Shown: positions 8,262 to 17,045 of the stretch, piece after piece
Layout of the letters: the number at the start of each line of letters is the position of its first letter
Numbering within the stretch: position 1 is the stretch's first letter
Made by a program: the position numbers and the translations under genes
Notes under the pieces: generated by a model
Database searches by the model: none
The model's input: the letters and a program-made list of their open reading frames with translations, nothing else
What the model was told of the DNA's origin: nothing
DNA from: Exiguobacterium alkaliphilum 12/1
Lineage (GTDB): Bacteria > Bacillota > Bacilli > Exiguobacteriales > Exiguobacteriaceae
Assembly: GCF_000714435.1 (NCBI RefSeq)
Contig: NZ_JJMW01000062.1
Location: forward strand, 1 to 50,269
Length of the DNA: 50,269 nucleotides
Direction: 5' to 3'

Positions 8262-8640
8262 GCGTTTTTTTTCGTAAAAATGGTAACGTTTTTGAATTTT
8301 GGAGATTTTAGTTTAATTCACTTTCTAGTTTACCTTATTTGGAAATGTCGAATTCCGTCGTTTTTTGTTGATTTAATCGGATTTATCGGTTTTTTCAATA
8401 GACAAATCTTATTTTTTCTATTAATTGGAAACTTGTTTTATTTTACATTCACTTTTTTCGTATACCCATTTCAACCCTCTTTGATTTCCAATCAATAAAA
8501 CATTGACCTCTTTATAAAAACCATTCCTATCCACAATACCAGCTCGTTCATCCAATCTAAGGAAGTTTAGCGTCGAGTTACTCGCTTAGGTCTTTTCGCA
8601 CATCCACCCTGATTCGCCTGTTCAGATGTGGTAGGACTTC
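8262..8640. other. Non-coding stretch between S-layer and protease genes
   Basis: The part 8265-8520 is extremely T-rich on the plus strand and has no credible ribosome site. The part 8545-8635 is GC-balanced with small stems (AGCGTCGAG/CTCGCTT, CACATC/GATGTG), so a small RNA cannot be excluded. Upstream activation (UP-type) sequences for the S-layer promoter would fall in the AT-rich part. No gene is supported. Confidence 0.3.
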
Positions 8641-8654
8641 TGACGCACAAAAAA

Positions 8655-8679
8655 ACGGGCACATCTCGGATGCACCCGT
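8655..8679 (-). terminator. Terminator of the subtilisin-like protease gene
   Basis: ACGGGCACATC and GATGCACCCGT arms pair with one mismatch around a TCG loop; the minus strand continues with TTTTTTTG. Confidence 0.8.
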
Positions 8680-8691
8680 CTCTCTTCTATA

Positions 8692-11352
8692 TTACTGAAC
8701 GGTCACGTGCGTCATCTTGCCGGCACGTTTCCGCGTGTCCTCGATATGCACCGAGACCTTCTCGCCCTTCTTCAAGGCACGCGTCTTGACGGTGAAGGAA
8801 CCGTCGACGTTAATCGTCGCCTTGCCGAGTAATTGAAGCTTACTGTTCCGGACGATGACCGTCATCCCGGCATCGCCGCGACCTGTCACTTTCGTCGCGC
8901 CTGTACGGGGACGCGTCACGGTCGGCTGGACCGGACGTTTCCCTGATGCGACGAGGATTCGCTCGCCCGTGACGTGCTTGCCGTTCTCATAGACGACACG
9001 GAGCACGGATCCTGCTTTTTGTGGTGCCACTTTAAAGGCGGCGACAGACTGTTTCGCTGTCCCTTTGCCGAGGAGCTTCTCGCCACTGTACACTTTGACG
9101 ACCGTCCCCGACTTCGCCTTCACGCGGAAGACGGCCGCATTGTCCTGTGCGCTCGCCTGTGACGGGTTGATGCGGAGCATCGACTCGGCCCGGAAGACGT
9201 TCGCCTTCCCGTAGCCGCTCGTCACGTCATAGTAACGAGGCGGTAACTTGTCCGTCATCTCTAAGACGAACTCAAACCCGTCCCCGACACGCGGGTCATA
9301 CGGCGCATCACCACCCGAGAAGTTAATCGGATCGGCCGTCCGTTGAAGGAGCGTGCGCATCTGTTCGACGGTGAGTGACGGATGGTGCGACTTCAAGAGC
9401 GCCGCGACGGCCGCGACGTGCGGTGTCGCCATGCTCGTGCCGTCCATGTAGACGACGTTGCCGTCCGGGACGAGACTCGCGACTTTCGAGCCCGGTGCGA
9501 CGACGTCGACGTTCAATCCATAGTTCGAATAGTCCGAGACGATGCCGAACGTGTTCGTCGCCCCGACCGAGATCGTGTATTTCGATGATGCCGGGTACGA
9601 CACGCGCGACTGTCCGTCGTTCCCTGTCGCCGCGACAACGATGACGCCGCGGTCATACGCATACTTCAACATGTACCCCATCGTCCGGCTCTCGCCGCCG
9701 CCAAGGCTCATGTTGATGACTTTCGCCCCCGCATCGACGGCATACTTGATGCCGAGTGCGATTTGGTCCGTCTCGCCTGAACCGCCCGCGTCTAGCACCT
9801 TCACCGGAAGGATCGAGACGTTCGGGACGATCCCGCGCATCGAGACGCCGTTGTCACGGGTCGCGCTGATGACTCCCGCCACGTGCGTTCCGTGACCGTG
9901 GTCGTCAATCGCATCTCCTTCCCCGTTCGGGTCGACGAAGTTCTTCTCGTTGCGGATATCGACCTTCCCTTTCAAGTCGAGCAAACGATAGTCGACACCC
10001 GTATCAAGCACGGCGACTTTGATGGTGCGGTTTGGCAACTTGAGCCCTTCGTAGGCGTCAAGACCGATGCCGGCCCCTTTGAACGGCTTCAGTACCGAGC
10101 TTTCGTTGATGGCCCATTGATAGTCGACGTTCACGTCCGATGCGAACGCTTGATACGTCTGTACCGGCTCGATGTATTCGACGTTCGTGTCTTTTTCGAG
10201 CGTCGATTTCGCCGTCGCCTGCATCTTCGGTGACGCGTCCTCGACGTCAACGAGCGCGAAATGCTCGCCTGGCGCCCCGATGGCGAGACGCTCGGCCGAG
10301 ACGTCTTGCATCGCGTTCATCTTGCCGATTGACGTGTTCGGTGACGACTTGTACTTGACGATATAACGCGGTGTGTCAGCCGATTGGATGTTCATGCCGA
10401 CCTTTCCGAACAAGTCGACAAGCGGTGTGCCCGCGAGCGAACTCATCCCGAGCGCGCCGGCGATTCCATCGACTTCAGCTTGAAGCGCTGCCGGGACACT
10501 CGAACGAACGAGTGCATGAAGGCGGTTAATCGCTGCCGCGTCTGCATTCGTGAGCGTATAGCTCTTCTGGTCGACGAGCGCCGTCATGAGCGGGCGGAGC
10601 GTCTTCAGGTCCGCATATGCCGCTTGACGTTTCGTCTTGTCGAACGTGATCGTACGAACGACGTACGGAGACGTACGATAATAGAGGGCCGACAGATCAC
10701 GGCCTTCCGCCGAGCCGTTCAAGACCTCGGTCTGGACGCGGCGAATCAGTTTGAGCATCGTGTCACGCTCCGGTGCCGGTTGGAACACTGATTCGACGGC
10801 GCACATGTCGCCACCGACCTGCTCATAGTTCACCGGTAGTTTGACCGGGTTATAGACGAGCTTGATCTTCGAAGCGAACGCGGACATGTCCGGTGTCGTC
10901 GGTTCTTCGCCTTCCGTTTGTTCGAACGGGATGTCCATCATCTCCATCGGCATGTACTCGACTTTGATGTAGTACGGCCCCTCCCACGCGTACGGCAACT
11001 CAATCTTCGCCGTGCGCGTCTCTTCTTCTTGTGTCGCGCTCGAACGGTAACGTTCGAACGTCTCGTCCTTCGCGGCCATATCGGCACTCGGATAGACAGA
11101 GATGTTCGTCAGCTTCGACGCGTCGAGCGTGACTTCCATATGTGTCATCGATGAAACTTGACGTTCCATCTTGAACCAATACGTGTTCACCTTGTCGGTC
11201 CCCGTCGTGAATTCGACGGCTTCCCCTGGTGTAAGTAATTTGGCCTCGTTCATCCCTTGCCCGCGATCGGCATACGTGCTCGGTGGCACGATCGATGCGA
11301 CGAGGACGAGTGCGGTCAACACCGCGATGAGGCGTTGTAACGCTTGTTTCAT
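8692..11352 (-). CDS. Secreted subtilisin-like serine protease (S8) with C-terminal Ig-like domains
   Basis: 886 residues. A signal peptide covers about 1-28 (LIAVLTALVLVASIV). Residues 35-325 are a pre-region with no clear family. An inhibitor-I9-like propeptide follows (RYIVKYK near 329, ending NVEYIEPV). The S8 domain has all catalytic residues: D450 in VAVLDTGVD, H487 in HGTHVAG, oxyanion N578 in AATGND and S640 in DGTSMATPH. Residues 720-886 look like two small Ig-like domains (GDAGMTVIVRNSKLQLLGKA, then DGSFTVKT). ATG is preceded by GAGGGGAAAGT. It would mature and degrade proteins at the cell surface or outside. It is monocistronic (own terminator) and lies next to the S-layer gene, so S-layer processing or turnover is possible but unproven. 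Confidence 0.9.
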   Translation of the reverse strand: MKQALQRLIAVLTALVLVASIVPPSTYADRGQGMNEAKLLTPGEAVEFTTGTDKVNTYWFKMERQVSSMTHMEVTLDASKLTNISVYPSADMAAKDETFERYRSSATQEEETRTAKIELPYAWEGPYYIKVEYMPMEMMDIPFEQTEGEEPTTPDMSAFASKIKLVYNPVKLPVNYEQVGGDMCAVESVFQPAPERDTMLKLIRRVQTEVLNGSAEGRDLSALYYRTSPYVVRTITFDKTKRQAAYADLKTLRPLMTALVDQKSYTLTNADAAAINRLHALVRSSVPAALQAEVDGIAGALGMSSLAGTPLVDLFGKVGMNIQSADTPRYIVKYKSSPNTSIGKMNAMQDVSAERLAIGAPGEHFALVDVEDASPKMQATAKSTLEKDTNVEYIEPVQTYQAFASDVNVDYQWAINESSVLKPFKGAGIGLDAYEGLKLPNRTIKVAVLDTGVDYRLLDLKGKVDIRNEKNFVDPNGEGDAIDDHGHGTHVAGVISATRDNGVSMRGIVPNVSILPVKVLDAGGSGETDQIALGIKYAVDAGAKVINMSLGGGESRTMGYMLKYAYDRGVIVVAATGNDGQSRVSYPASSKYTISVGATNTFGIVSDYSNYGLNVDVVAPGSKVASLVPDGNVVYMDGTSMATPHVAAVAALLKSHHPSLTVEQMRTLLQRTADPINFSGGDAPYDPRVGDGFEFVLEMTDKLPPRYYDVTSGYGKANVFRAESMLRINPSQASAQDNAAVFRVKAKSGTVVKVYSGEKLLGKGTAKQSVAAFKVAPQKAGSVLRVVYENGKHVTGERILVASGKRPVQPTVTRPRTGATKVTGRGDAGMTVIVRNSKLQLLGKATINVDGSFTVKTRALKKGEKVSVHIEDTRKRAGKMTHVTVQ

Positions 11353-11461
11353 ACTTTCCCCTCTTTTCTAAAAAATTCGAGCATCCCGCTCTAGGTGCTT
11401 CTACGGAATATATCGGCTTATGTTTCAAAAATGTAACAAAAAGATTGCATTAATGTTTCGT

Positions 11462-11875
11462 TCAATCATCAAACGGTTGCTCGTTGTTCAATTTTTTCTT
11501 CTCAAACACTTGATTGTTTGACTCATGGTCCGTCACGTCCACGGGGATGCCTGCGACTTTATATAACCTGTACGTGATGACGTTCCCAAATACATCGTGA
11601 TAGTCGGTCTCTTCATATGTGTAGAACAGACCACCTGATCCCGTATAGCTCATATTTTGGAACTCGAATTGACGGCCGACGACATAATACGTTCGTCTTT
11701 CTTCTTTATAATAGATGGTCTCGACACCGTACTGTTTGCGCATATATGTATCATACGAGTTCTCGCTGATGATGTTCAGCGACGTCATGTACCAATTCAA
11801 GAACAAGAGAAACACAATCAGTTTGACCCGTCCGTTCCGTCGCTCCGGTGTGACTTCTAGCATCAATTCAACCAT
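11462..11875 (-). CDS. Membrane-anchored protein of unknown function
   Basis: 137 residues from ATG 11875, which has AAAGGAAAG just upstream; an ATG at 11887 directly follows a hairpin and has no ribosome site, and the longer frame merely overlaps the next gene. One membrane segment (VKLIVFLLFLNWYMTSLNII, about 17-36) is followed by an external, tyrosine-rich domain (TIYYKEERRTYYVVGRQFEF; SYTGSGGLFYTYEETDYHDV). The C-terminus is charged (EKKKLNNEQPFDD). It lies 43 bases after the Ig-like protein gene on the same strand, with a hairpin between. Family not recognised. Confidence 0.65.
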   Translation of the reverse strand: MVELMLEVTPERRNGRVKLIVFLLFLNWYMTSLNIISENSYDTYMRKQYGVETIYYKEERRTYYVVGRQFEFQNMSYTGSGGLFYTYEETDYHDVFGNVITYRLYKVAGIPVDVTDHESNNQVFEKKKLNNEQPFDD

Positions 11876-11891
11876 CTTTCCTTTCATACGA

Positions 11892-11914
11892 AAGACCGGT
11901 GTCGCCACCGGTCT
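11892..11914 (-). terminator. Hairpin between the Ig-like and membrane protein genes
   Basis: AAGACCGGTG and CACCGGTCTT arms are perfect around TCG; only a short TTTC run follows on the minus strand. It begins a few bases before the stop of the upstream gene's end at 11919, so it may be a partial terminator that sets the expression ratio. Confidence 0.6.
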
Positions 11915-11918
11915 TTTG

Positions 11919-13226
11919 TCAATATCCTGCGTATTGGAGCGATTGGATGAACGCACGCTTCTCTGCCCCGACGAGCGGGAACTCGAGGTCGTACTCATAG
12001 CCCTCGACCGTCACGACGATTCGGTTCTCGAGACGGACGTGCTGTTTGACGAAGCTGACGAGCTTCGCGTTCGGCTTGAAGAAGTATGTCTCTTCGAGTG
12101 TGCCGTCCGCGTACTCCGTATAGCCGACGTCATCGAACGAGATGTTCTGCGTGTACGTCGCCGAGCCGACGCGGATTCGGAGCTTCTCGAACTCGATTGG
12201 CTCACCGTCCTCCGCATAGTAGCTGAGCAAGAAGTGGAGGTTCGCCTTCGACGGATGACCGAGGAAGACCGGCGCGAACGTCTCGTCGTAACGTGTCGAC
12301 GTATCGGCTCGGAACACTTCCTTATGGAGTGTGAGACGCATTCCTTCCGATGTCACGCGGTGGAAGTTGTTGTAAAGCGCATGTTGCACCGTCGCCGTGG
12401 CCGGTGTGCTCTTATTGCCAGCACCGTCACGGATGACGAGCGACATCTTTTGCCCGATCGGTTGTTTCGGGATTTTGACGACAAAGTTCCCTGTCGACAT
12501 GACCGGTGCCGAGTACGTTTTCGTCCCGACCGTCACGAGTGCCGTCGCATACGGTTCTGCCTTACCAGCAACACCTGTCGACGTCGTCGTCACGGCTTGC
12601 GTGATTCGACCAGGCTTCGGCGCGTAGCGGTCCGTGACGACTTTCGTCTTCACGAGGTCGCTCAACGCACCTTTCGTCGACTTCGCCTGCACCGTGATTG
12701 GCGTGCCGACCGGTTGGAGCGTAATGTGACGACGGTAAATCCCGTTCGCGTCAAACTTCGACGACACCGTCGTGTTCCCGATTGTCAAGACGAAGCTGAG
12801 TCCAGGCTCGCCTTTCACTTCGAGGGCACGCGATGAGTTCGTGACCGGTTTGACGACCGGTGTTGCCGGACGTGCAGCCGGGTCTTCGGCGACGACGACA
12901 CGCGTCACGTCACTTGCGTTGCCGCTCGCATCGACAAGGCGAACCTCGATCACTTTACCGACCGATTGCGGCGCCATGTTGAACGTGGCCAGTCCACCCT
13001 CGAGTACCGTCCGGACATACGTCTTTCCGTTGATGACGATTTCCGCCTTGGCACCGACCTCACCTTCAATCGTGAGCGATGTCGAGGTATGAAGCGGAGC
13101 CGACACGACTGGGGCCGTCGGAGCCGTGACGTCCACCGTCGTCGAAGCCGACACGTAGGCCGGGGCGAAGCCGCCGAACACGAGTGTGCCGGCTAGGAAA
13201 AGTGCTAAGTATTTGGGTTGTTTCAT
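11919..13226 (-). CDS. Secreted protein with bacterial Ig-like domains
   Basis: 435 residues with a signal peptide (LALFLAGTLVFGGFAPAYVS, cleavage near residue 28). Three repeats of about 85 residues follow, each of the Big_6/Ig-like type that begins with a proline-rich lead (TAPTAPVVSAP; ATPVVKPVTN; KPGRITQAVT) and carries a GEPG or GKAEP turn and a DASGN/DGAGN loop. The last 150 residues form a different beta-rich domain (SEGMRLTLHKEVF; FLLSYYAEDGE; VVTVEGYEYDLEFPLV). AGGAGGAATCATTCAAG precedes ATG. It has no enzyme motif and no LPXTG, so an adhesive or structural surface role is the best guess. Confidence 0.75.
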   Translation of the reverse strand: MKQPKYLALFLAGTLVFGGFAPAYVSASTTVDVTAPTAPVVSAPLHTSTSLTIEGEVGAKAEIVINGKTYVRTVLEGGLATFNMAPQSVGKVIEVRLVDASGNASDVTRVVVAEDPAARPATPVVKPVTNSSRALEVKGEPGLSFVLTIGNTTVSSKFDANGIYRRHITLQPVGTPITVQAKSTKGALSDLVKTKVVTDRYAPKPGRITQAVTTTSTGVAGKAEPYATALVTVGTKTYSAPVMSTGNFVVKIPKQPIGQKMSLVIRDGAGNKSTPATATVQHALYNNFHRVTSEGMRLTLHKEVFRADTSTRYDETFAPVFLGHPSKANLHFLLSYYAEDGEPIEFEKLRIRVGSATYTQNISFDDVGYTEYADGTLEETYFFKPNAKLVSFVKQHVRLENRIVVTVEGYEYDLEFPLVGAEKRAFIQSLQYAGY

Positions 13227-13358
13227 CTTGAATGATTCCTCCTAAAAATTGTATCGCAACAGTCAACAGATTTAGTTTAATGGATTATTTTAAAAATGGG
13301 TACATATTTTTCTAATTTAAGTGTATATTTTTCATTTTATGATTCACTCAATAAAAAA

Positions 13359-13380
13359 GGCACCTCCGTATGGAGATGCC
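13359..13380 (-). terminator. Terminator of the NTF2-like protein gene
   Basis: GGCACCTCC and GGAGATGCC arms pair with one mismatch around GTAT; TTTTTTATT follows on the minus strand. Confidence 0.85.
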
Positions 13381-13388
13381 TGTTCAAA

Positions 13389-13763
13389 TCATGTCTCGTG
13401 AATCATCGTCGCCTGTCCGCCTTGCCAGAGCCATTCCTCGTTTTCTTTGATGTAGAGATGTAGCGCCCAAAAGCGTCCTTCGTACGCGTTCGTCCCGAGG
13501 ATGAAGCGCTCTTCGAGGAGGAGTTGGACGACGGCGATCTCGCCTTTCACCGTCTCGTCGAACGTCACCGTCTCTTGGGTGATCCATTGGACCGAGGCCG
13601 GGTCTACGAACTGATCTAAGAACGTCTCTTTATCGAACTGACGGCCGCTCGAGTCGACATAACGGAACGAGTCGTGCATGATGGCACGCATCGCTTCGAG
13701 GTCGCCTGCCGTCTGTAGTGCGGCCCGGTCGTCAGAAAGTTGTTTCAAGTTGAGTGTTTCCAT
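13389..13763 (-). CDS. Nuclear transport factor 2-like (SnoaL/DUF4440-type) protein
   Basis: 124 residues, single domain. The order fits the NTF2-like cone fold: N-terminal helices with RAALQTAGDLEAMRAIMHD, a strand with FRYVDSSGRQFDKETFLD, then strands GEIAVVQLLLEERF and FWALHLYIKENEEWLWQGGQ with the usual tryptophan near the end. ATG follows GAAAGGAAGGTACAGCC. Members bind small ligands or act as isomerases or hydrolases, and the substrate cannot be told from sequence. It is monocistronic. A second, unrelated-sequence member of the same fold lies at 33160-33501. Confidence 0.75.
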   Translation of the reverse strand: METLNLKQLSDDRAALQTAGDLEAMRAIMHDSFRYVDSSGRQFDKETFLDQFVDPASVQWITQETVTFDETVKGEIAVVQLLLEERFILGTNAYEGRFWALHLYIKENEEWLWQGGQATMIHET

Positions 13764-13868
13764 GGCTGTACCTTCCTTTCAGCGTCCATCATATCATAAA
13801 TCGCTCTTCTGTTCTGCGCTTCCTTTCGCTCTTTACCCGTCTGAGCCGTGACTCATTCCTCGACAGCG

Positions 13869-13900
13869 CGAAAGGGCCCATGTCGCCATCGGCCCCTTCG
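13869..13900 (-). terminator. Hairpin downstream of the CotH protein gene
   Basis: CGAAAGGGCC and GGCCCCTTCG pair at 9 of 10 positions directly after the CotH stop codon. There is no T-run, so termination may be partial. Confidence 0.45.
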
Positions 13901-13902
13901 TG

Positions 13903-16188
13903 TCAGTCCACCCTAAACCGTTCCGTCAACTGCTGTTCGATCACGATCGGACGTGCCTCGGCGAAAGCGCGCATCTTGTTCAATCGACCGTTCCAAGCGG
14001 CCATAGATGGGGCGTTCCCCCAACGTTCGATTTGATTCGGCATCTCCGCTTCAATCCCCGCGGCCATCTCGTCGAGCTTCGTGAGCATCGTCTCCGTCGC
14101 GAACGGGCCGGCGAGCAGTTCATCGAAGATCGCGAGGAAGCGTTCACGTCCCTCCTCACTCGCGATGAGCGAACGGAAGAGGGCATGCTCTGGCTTCGGC
14201 CCGGTCAGATAACCGAACATGTCATAGTTGATGCTCTCCTCGATTGGGAAACGGCCAGCAAAGCCCTGATCCAAATCAAACACGATCCAACGCCAGCGTC
14301 CATCATGTCCGTATATCCCCTCGGTCACGTTCGTTCCTTTTCGCCAAACAGCATAGTTGTTGAACATGCTATCGAGGTTGCCGTAAAACGCCTGATAAGC
14401 GACGTACTCCAAGAAATTGTCGATGTCCATTCGACGCTCGAGTTCCTCGAACTTGTCGGAATCATTTAAATCGTTCGTTTCGGCGAATCGGACCATCTCC
14501 TGATAATGAATCAGGTCGGCCTCGCTTCCCGCGTCAAGGACGAACCCGTCCGGATGACCGGGTTCGGCCTCGACGATGGCGAGCTCGGTCTCGTCGATGT
14601 CGTATTTGATCTCGAAATAGTCGGGTGAATAAAGCTCACGTAAGTTATGAAGTCCCCAATACTCGCCATTCATGAGGACGATCGTCGGCTGATAGTCCTG
14701 AAAGTCGAGCGGACGCTCACCCAGGAGCTCCTGCATGAACGCGTCCCGAAGCATCGCCCCTTGCCAGTCGTTCCCGGCATTGCGGAGGAGCAGTCGGTTG
14801 AACTCCGTCTCGTCGTTCCCGGGGAAGAACGGGTGGTAGAAGCGGCTCTGCCCGTACTCGCTCCGCGCATATAGACGGAGACTCTTTTGCGCGAGACCGC
14901 GCGAGAAGCCGCCATGGATGCGTATGCCGATGTCTTGCCCGAACACGTGCGTCCCTTCCTCGAAATAGTCGATATGCGCCGGACGCTCCCACTCTCGACC
15001 CGTCTCGAAGAAATTGCCGCGCCCGAGTTCGAGCGGCCCATCAAGTAAATCGCCTGGTGTGTAGATACCGATGGCGGGATCGAACAAGTTCTTCGCATCC
15101 GTCGTCAGCGATACGACGGGGAGGTTCGACGTGAACAAGTCTGCGTCGAGCAAATACGTCCGCGTCGATCGCGCGCTCGTCGCCCCGTCCTTCACGCTGA
15201 TCGCGCGAATCGTCACGGCCTTCTCGACCTCTTCTCGTTCGAACGTTGGCGTCGGCCAGTTCGTCGCCGTCCGATTGTTCGATAAGACGGGCACGTCCGC
15301 GGTAAGCGACGGGTCGAGCGTGATCGGGCTCATATAGCGGGTCGACTCGGGTGTCGGGTCGCTCCCATCTGTCGTATAGAAGATGTCGGCCCCGTCCGTC
15401 GCCTCGAGCGAGAGCGTCGTCCCGGGTGCGATGATGCCGCTGTCAACCGAGAACGTCGGTCGGTCCGGCAATCGTTCGAAGTCGCGGTCGGCGACTTGCT
15501 CGGCGATCCCGTCAAGGATCGAGTAATCGTGCGTCGCGTTCCCCGTCACGTACAGCCGTTCCGAGATGTCGAGATTCTCGAGCGGCGAGAAGTCGGCGAT
15601 GCGGTTGTCCCGCAGATTGACGTTGACGAGTCCCGTCAAGCCTTGGAGCGGTCCAATCGATTCGATGGCGTTGCCACGGACGTTCAGATGCGTCACGTTC
15701 GGGGTCCGTTCGAGCGCCTCGAGCGAGGTGACATCGTTGTCACGCAAGTTGAGCGTCGTGAGCGTCTCGGAAGCCGGCAAGAACGACAGGTCGCTTACGT
15801 CGTTCCCTTCTAAATTGAGCGTCTCGAGCGTGTCCGGGAGCTCCGGCACATCTGTCAACTGGTTGAAGCTCAAGTCGAGCATCTTCAAATGACGGAGTTT
15901 CGAGAGGACCTCGGCATCCGTCACATGGTTGCCGGACAAATTGAGCGTCTCGAGCGACTGGAAATGTTCGAGCCCGGTCAAGTCGGTCAACTGATAGCCG
16001 GACAAGTCGAGCGCAGTGACGCCTCGGACCTTGTTCTGGTTGAACGAGCCGACCGGGATGTTCAACTCTTCGGCGAGCGCGGCCTCGAACGCCGCCCCGG
16101 CCGTCGCGTTCTCTTCGGCGATGTAGTACATGCCGCCCCACGTCCCGGCGAGCACGGCGGCCAACAATCCGACTTTTAATACCTTCAT
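13903..16188 (-). CDS. Leucine-rich-repeat protein with chitobiase-C and CotH kinase domains
   Basis: 761 residues. A hydrophobic start (VGLLAAVLAGTWGGMYYIA) is a signal peptide or anchor. About seven LRRs of 20-22 residues follow (TALDLSGYQLTDLTGL, ETLNLSGNHVTD, KMLDLSFNQLTD; about 55-215). A chitobiase C-terminal-like beta domain (IFYTTDGSDPTPESTRYM) covers about 245-330. The CotH domain spans about 370-740, with GIRIHGGFSR, KSLRLYARSEYG, LLRNAGNDWQGAMLRDAF, VLMNGEYWGLHNLRE and WIVFDLDQGF, which holds the metal-binding Asp. Known CotH proteins are secreted or coat-associated protein kinases. The gene is divergent, 116 bases away, from a VTC-domain gene followed by DUF4956, a grouping known from several bacteria. 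GGGAGG lies 11 bases before ATG. Confidence 0.88.
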   Translation of the reverse strand: MKVLKVGLLAAVLAGTWGGMYYIAEENATAGAAFEAALAEELNIPVGSFNQNKVRGVTALDLSGYQLTDLTGLEHFQSLETLNLSGNHVTDAEVLSKLRHLKMLDLSFNQLTDVPELPDTLETLNLEGNDVSDLSFLPASETLTTLNLRDNDVTSLEALERTPNVTHLNVRGNAIESIGPLQGLTGLVNVNLRDNRIADFSPLENLDISERLYVTGNATHDYSILDGIAEQVADRDFERLPDRPTFSVDSGIIAPGTTLSLEATDGADIFYTTDGSDPTPESTRYMSPITLDPSLTADVPVLSNNRTATNWPTPTFEREEVEKAVTIRAISVKDGATSARSTRTYLLDADLFTSNLPVVSLTTDAKNLFDPAIGIYTPGDLLDGPLELGRGNFFETGREWERPAHIDYFEEGTHVFGQDIGIRIHGGFSRGLAQKSLRLYARSEYGQSRFYHPFFPGNDETEFNRLLLRNAGNDWQGAMLRDAFMQELLGERPLDFQDYQPTIVLMNGEYWGLHNLRELYSPDYFEIKYDIDETELAIVEAEPGHPDGFVLDAGSEADLIHYQEMVRFAETNDLNDSDKFEELERRMDIDNFLEYVAYQAFYGNLDSMFNNYAVWRKGTNVTEGIYGHDGRWRWIVFDLDQGFAGRFPIEESINYDMFGYLTGPKPEHALFRSLIASEEGRERFLAIFDELLAGPFATETMLTKLDEMAAGIEAEMPNQIERWGNAPSMAAWNGRLNKMRAFAEARPIVIEQQLTERFRVD

Positions 16189-16304
16189 ATAATATGAGCC
16201 TCCCGACGTCGATGTCTATTTGCGATTCGTGTGCTGTAACAGTATACTTGAATTCTAACACACCTTAACAAATATTTAATAATCCCTAATGAAGGAGAGA
16301 CACC

Positions 16305-17045
16305 GTGGCCCAAGAGATATTCAAGCGATACGAGATCAAGTATTTAATCCCATTTGCGAAGTACCTTGAGCTCCGTGAGCTCATCCTCCCGTATATGCAT
16401 TACGATACGTACGGCAACCCGGAAGGGAAATACAACATCGTCAGCCTCTATTTCGACTCGAACGACAAGTCGATCTATTACGAGACGCGCAACAAACTGC
16501 CGTTCCGCCAAAAGTTGCGCCTCCGCGTTTACGACCAGGCCGACCTAGGCAGCGCCTCGTTCATCGAGGTAAAACAGAAGTTCAAGAACGTCGTCAACAA
16601 GCGCCGGACGATCCTCCCGCTCCACCAGGCGTACGACATCCTGCGCGACCCGAACAAGCCGCTCGAGACGGTCGAGGCGTCGAACCCGCAAATTTTGAAA
16701 GAGGCGCTCCACTTCCAGCACTTGTACGACTTAAAACCGAACACGGTCGTCAGCTATGACCGCCAAGCGTTCTCCGGGACGTTCGAGAAAGACCTCCGCG
16801 TCACGTTCGACTACAACCTCATGTGCCGAAACGACGACTTGCGAATCGAACACGGGCCAGAAGGGCATCACTTCATCGACCCCGGGCTCGTCGTCCTCGA
16901 GGTGAAAGTGTCCGAGGTCGTCCCGTTTTGGCTCGCCCGCATCTTGTCGGACCTCGAATGCAACAAACAGAGCGTCTCCAAGTTCTGTACGAGCGTCGAA
17001 TTATTGGAACACGAAAACTCAAGCGAAGGTAGGATTTTGTCATGA
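16305..17045 (+). CDS. VTC-domain protein, probable polyphosphate polymerase
   Basis: 246 residues, essentially a single VTC domain, the triphosphate-tunnel fold that makes polyphosphate from ATP in yeast Vtc4. Tunnel residues are in place: FKRYEIKYLI (about 6-15), a basic RQKLRLRVY strand, FIEVKQKFKN with the acidic metal ligand, KRRTILP, and the closing LEVKVSEVVPFWL near 200. No SPX domain and no membrane segment are present. The start is GTG after GAAGGAGAG. The stop overlaps the next ATG (ATGA), so it is coupled to the DUF4956 gene. Polymerase activity is inferred from the family; a triphosphate hydrolase role cannot be excluded. Confidence 0.85.
   Translation: MAQEIFKRYEIKYLIPFAKYLELRELILPYMHYDTYGNPEGKYNIVSLYFDSNDKSIYYETRNKLPFRQKLRLRVYDQADLGSASFIEVKQKFKNVVNKRRTILPLHQAYDILRDPNKPLETVEASNPQILKEALHFQHLYDLKPNTVVSYDRQAFSGTFEKDLRVTFDYNLMCRNDDLRIEHGPEGHHFIDPGLVVLEVKVSEVVPFWLARILSDLECNKQSVSKFCTSVELLEHENSSEGRILS

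Noticed and set aside
8280..8498. 72-codon hydrophobic plus-strand frame
   Set aside because: Its phenylalanine and leucine richness reflects T-rich DNA upstream of the S-layer promoter. No ribosome site, no terminator.
10384..10791. Long arginine-rich plus-strand frames across the protease gene (also 11715-12836)
   Set aside because: They are shadows of GC-rich coding sequence on the minus strand; arginine-rich composition and no ribosome sites.
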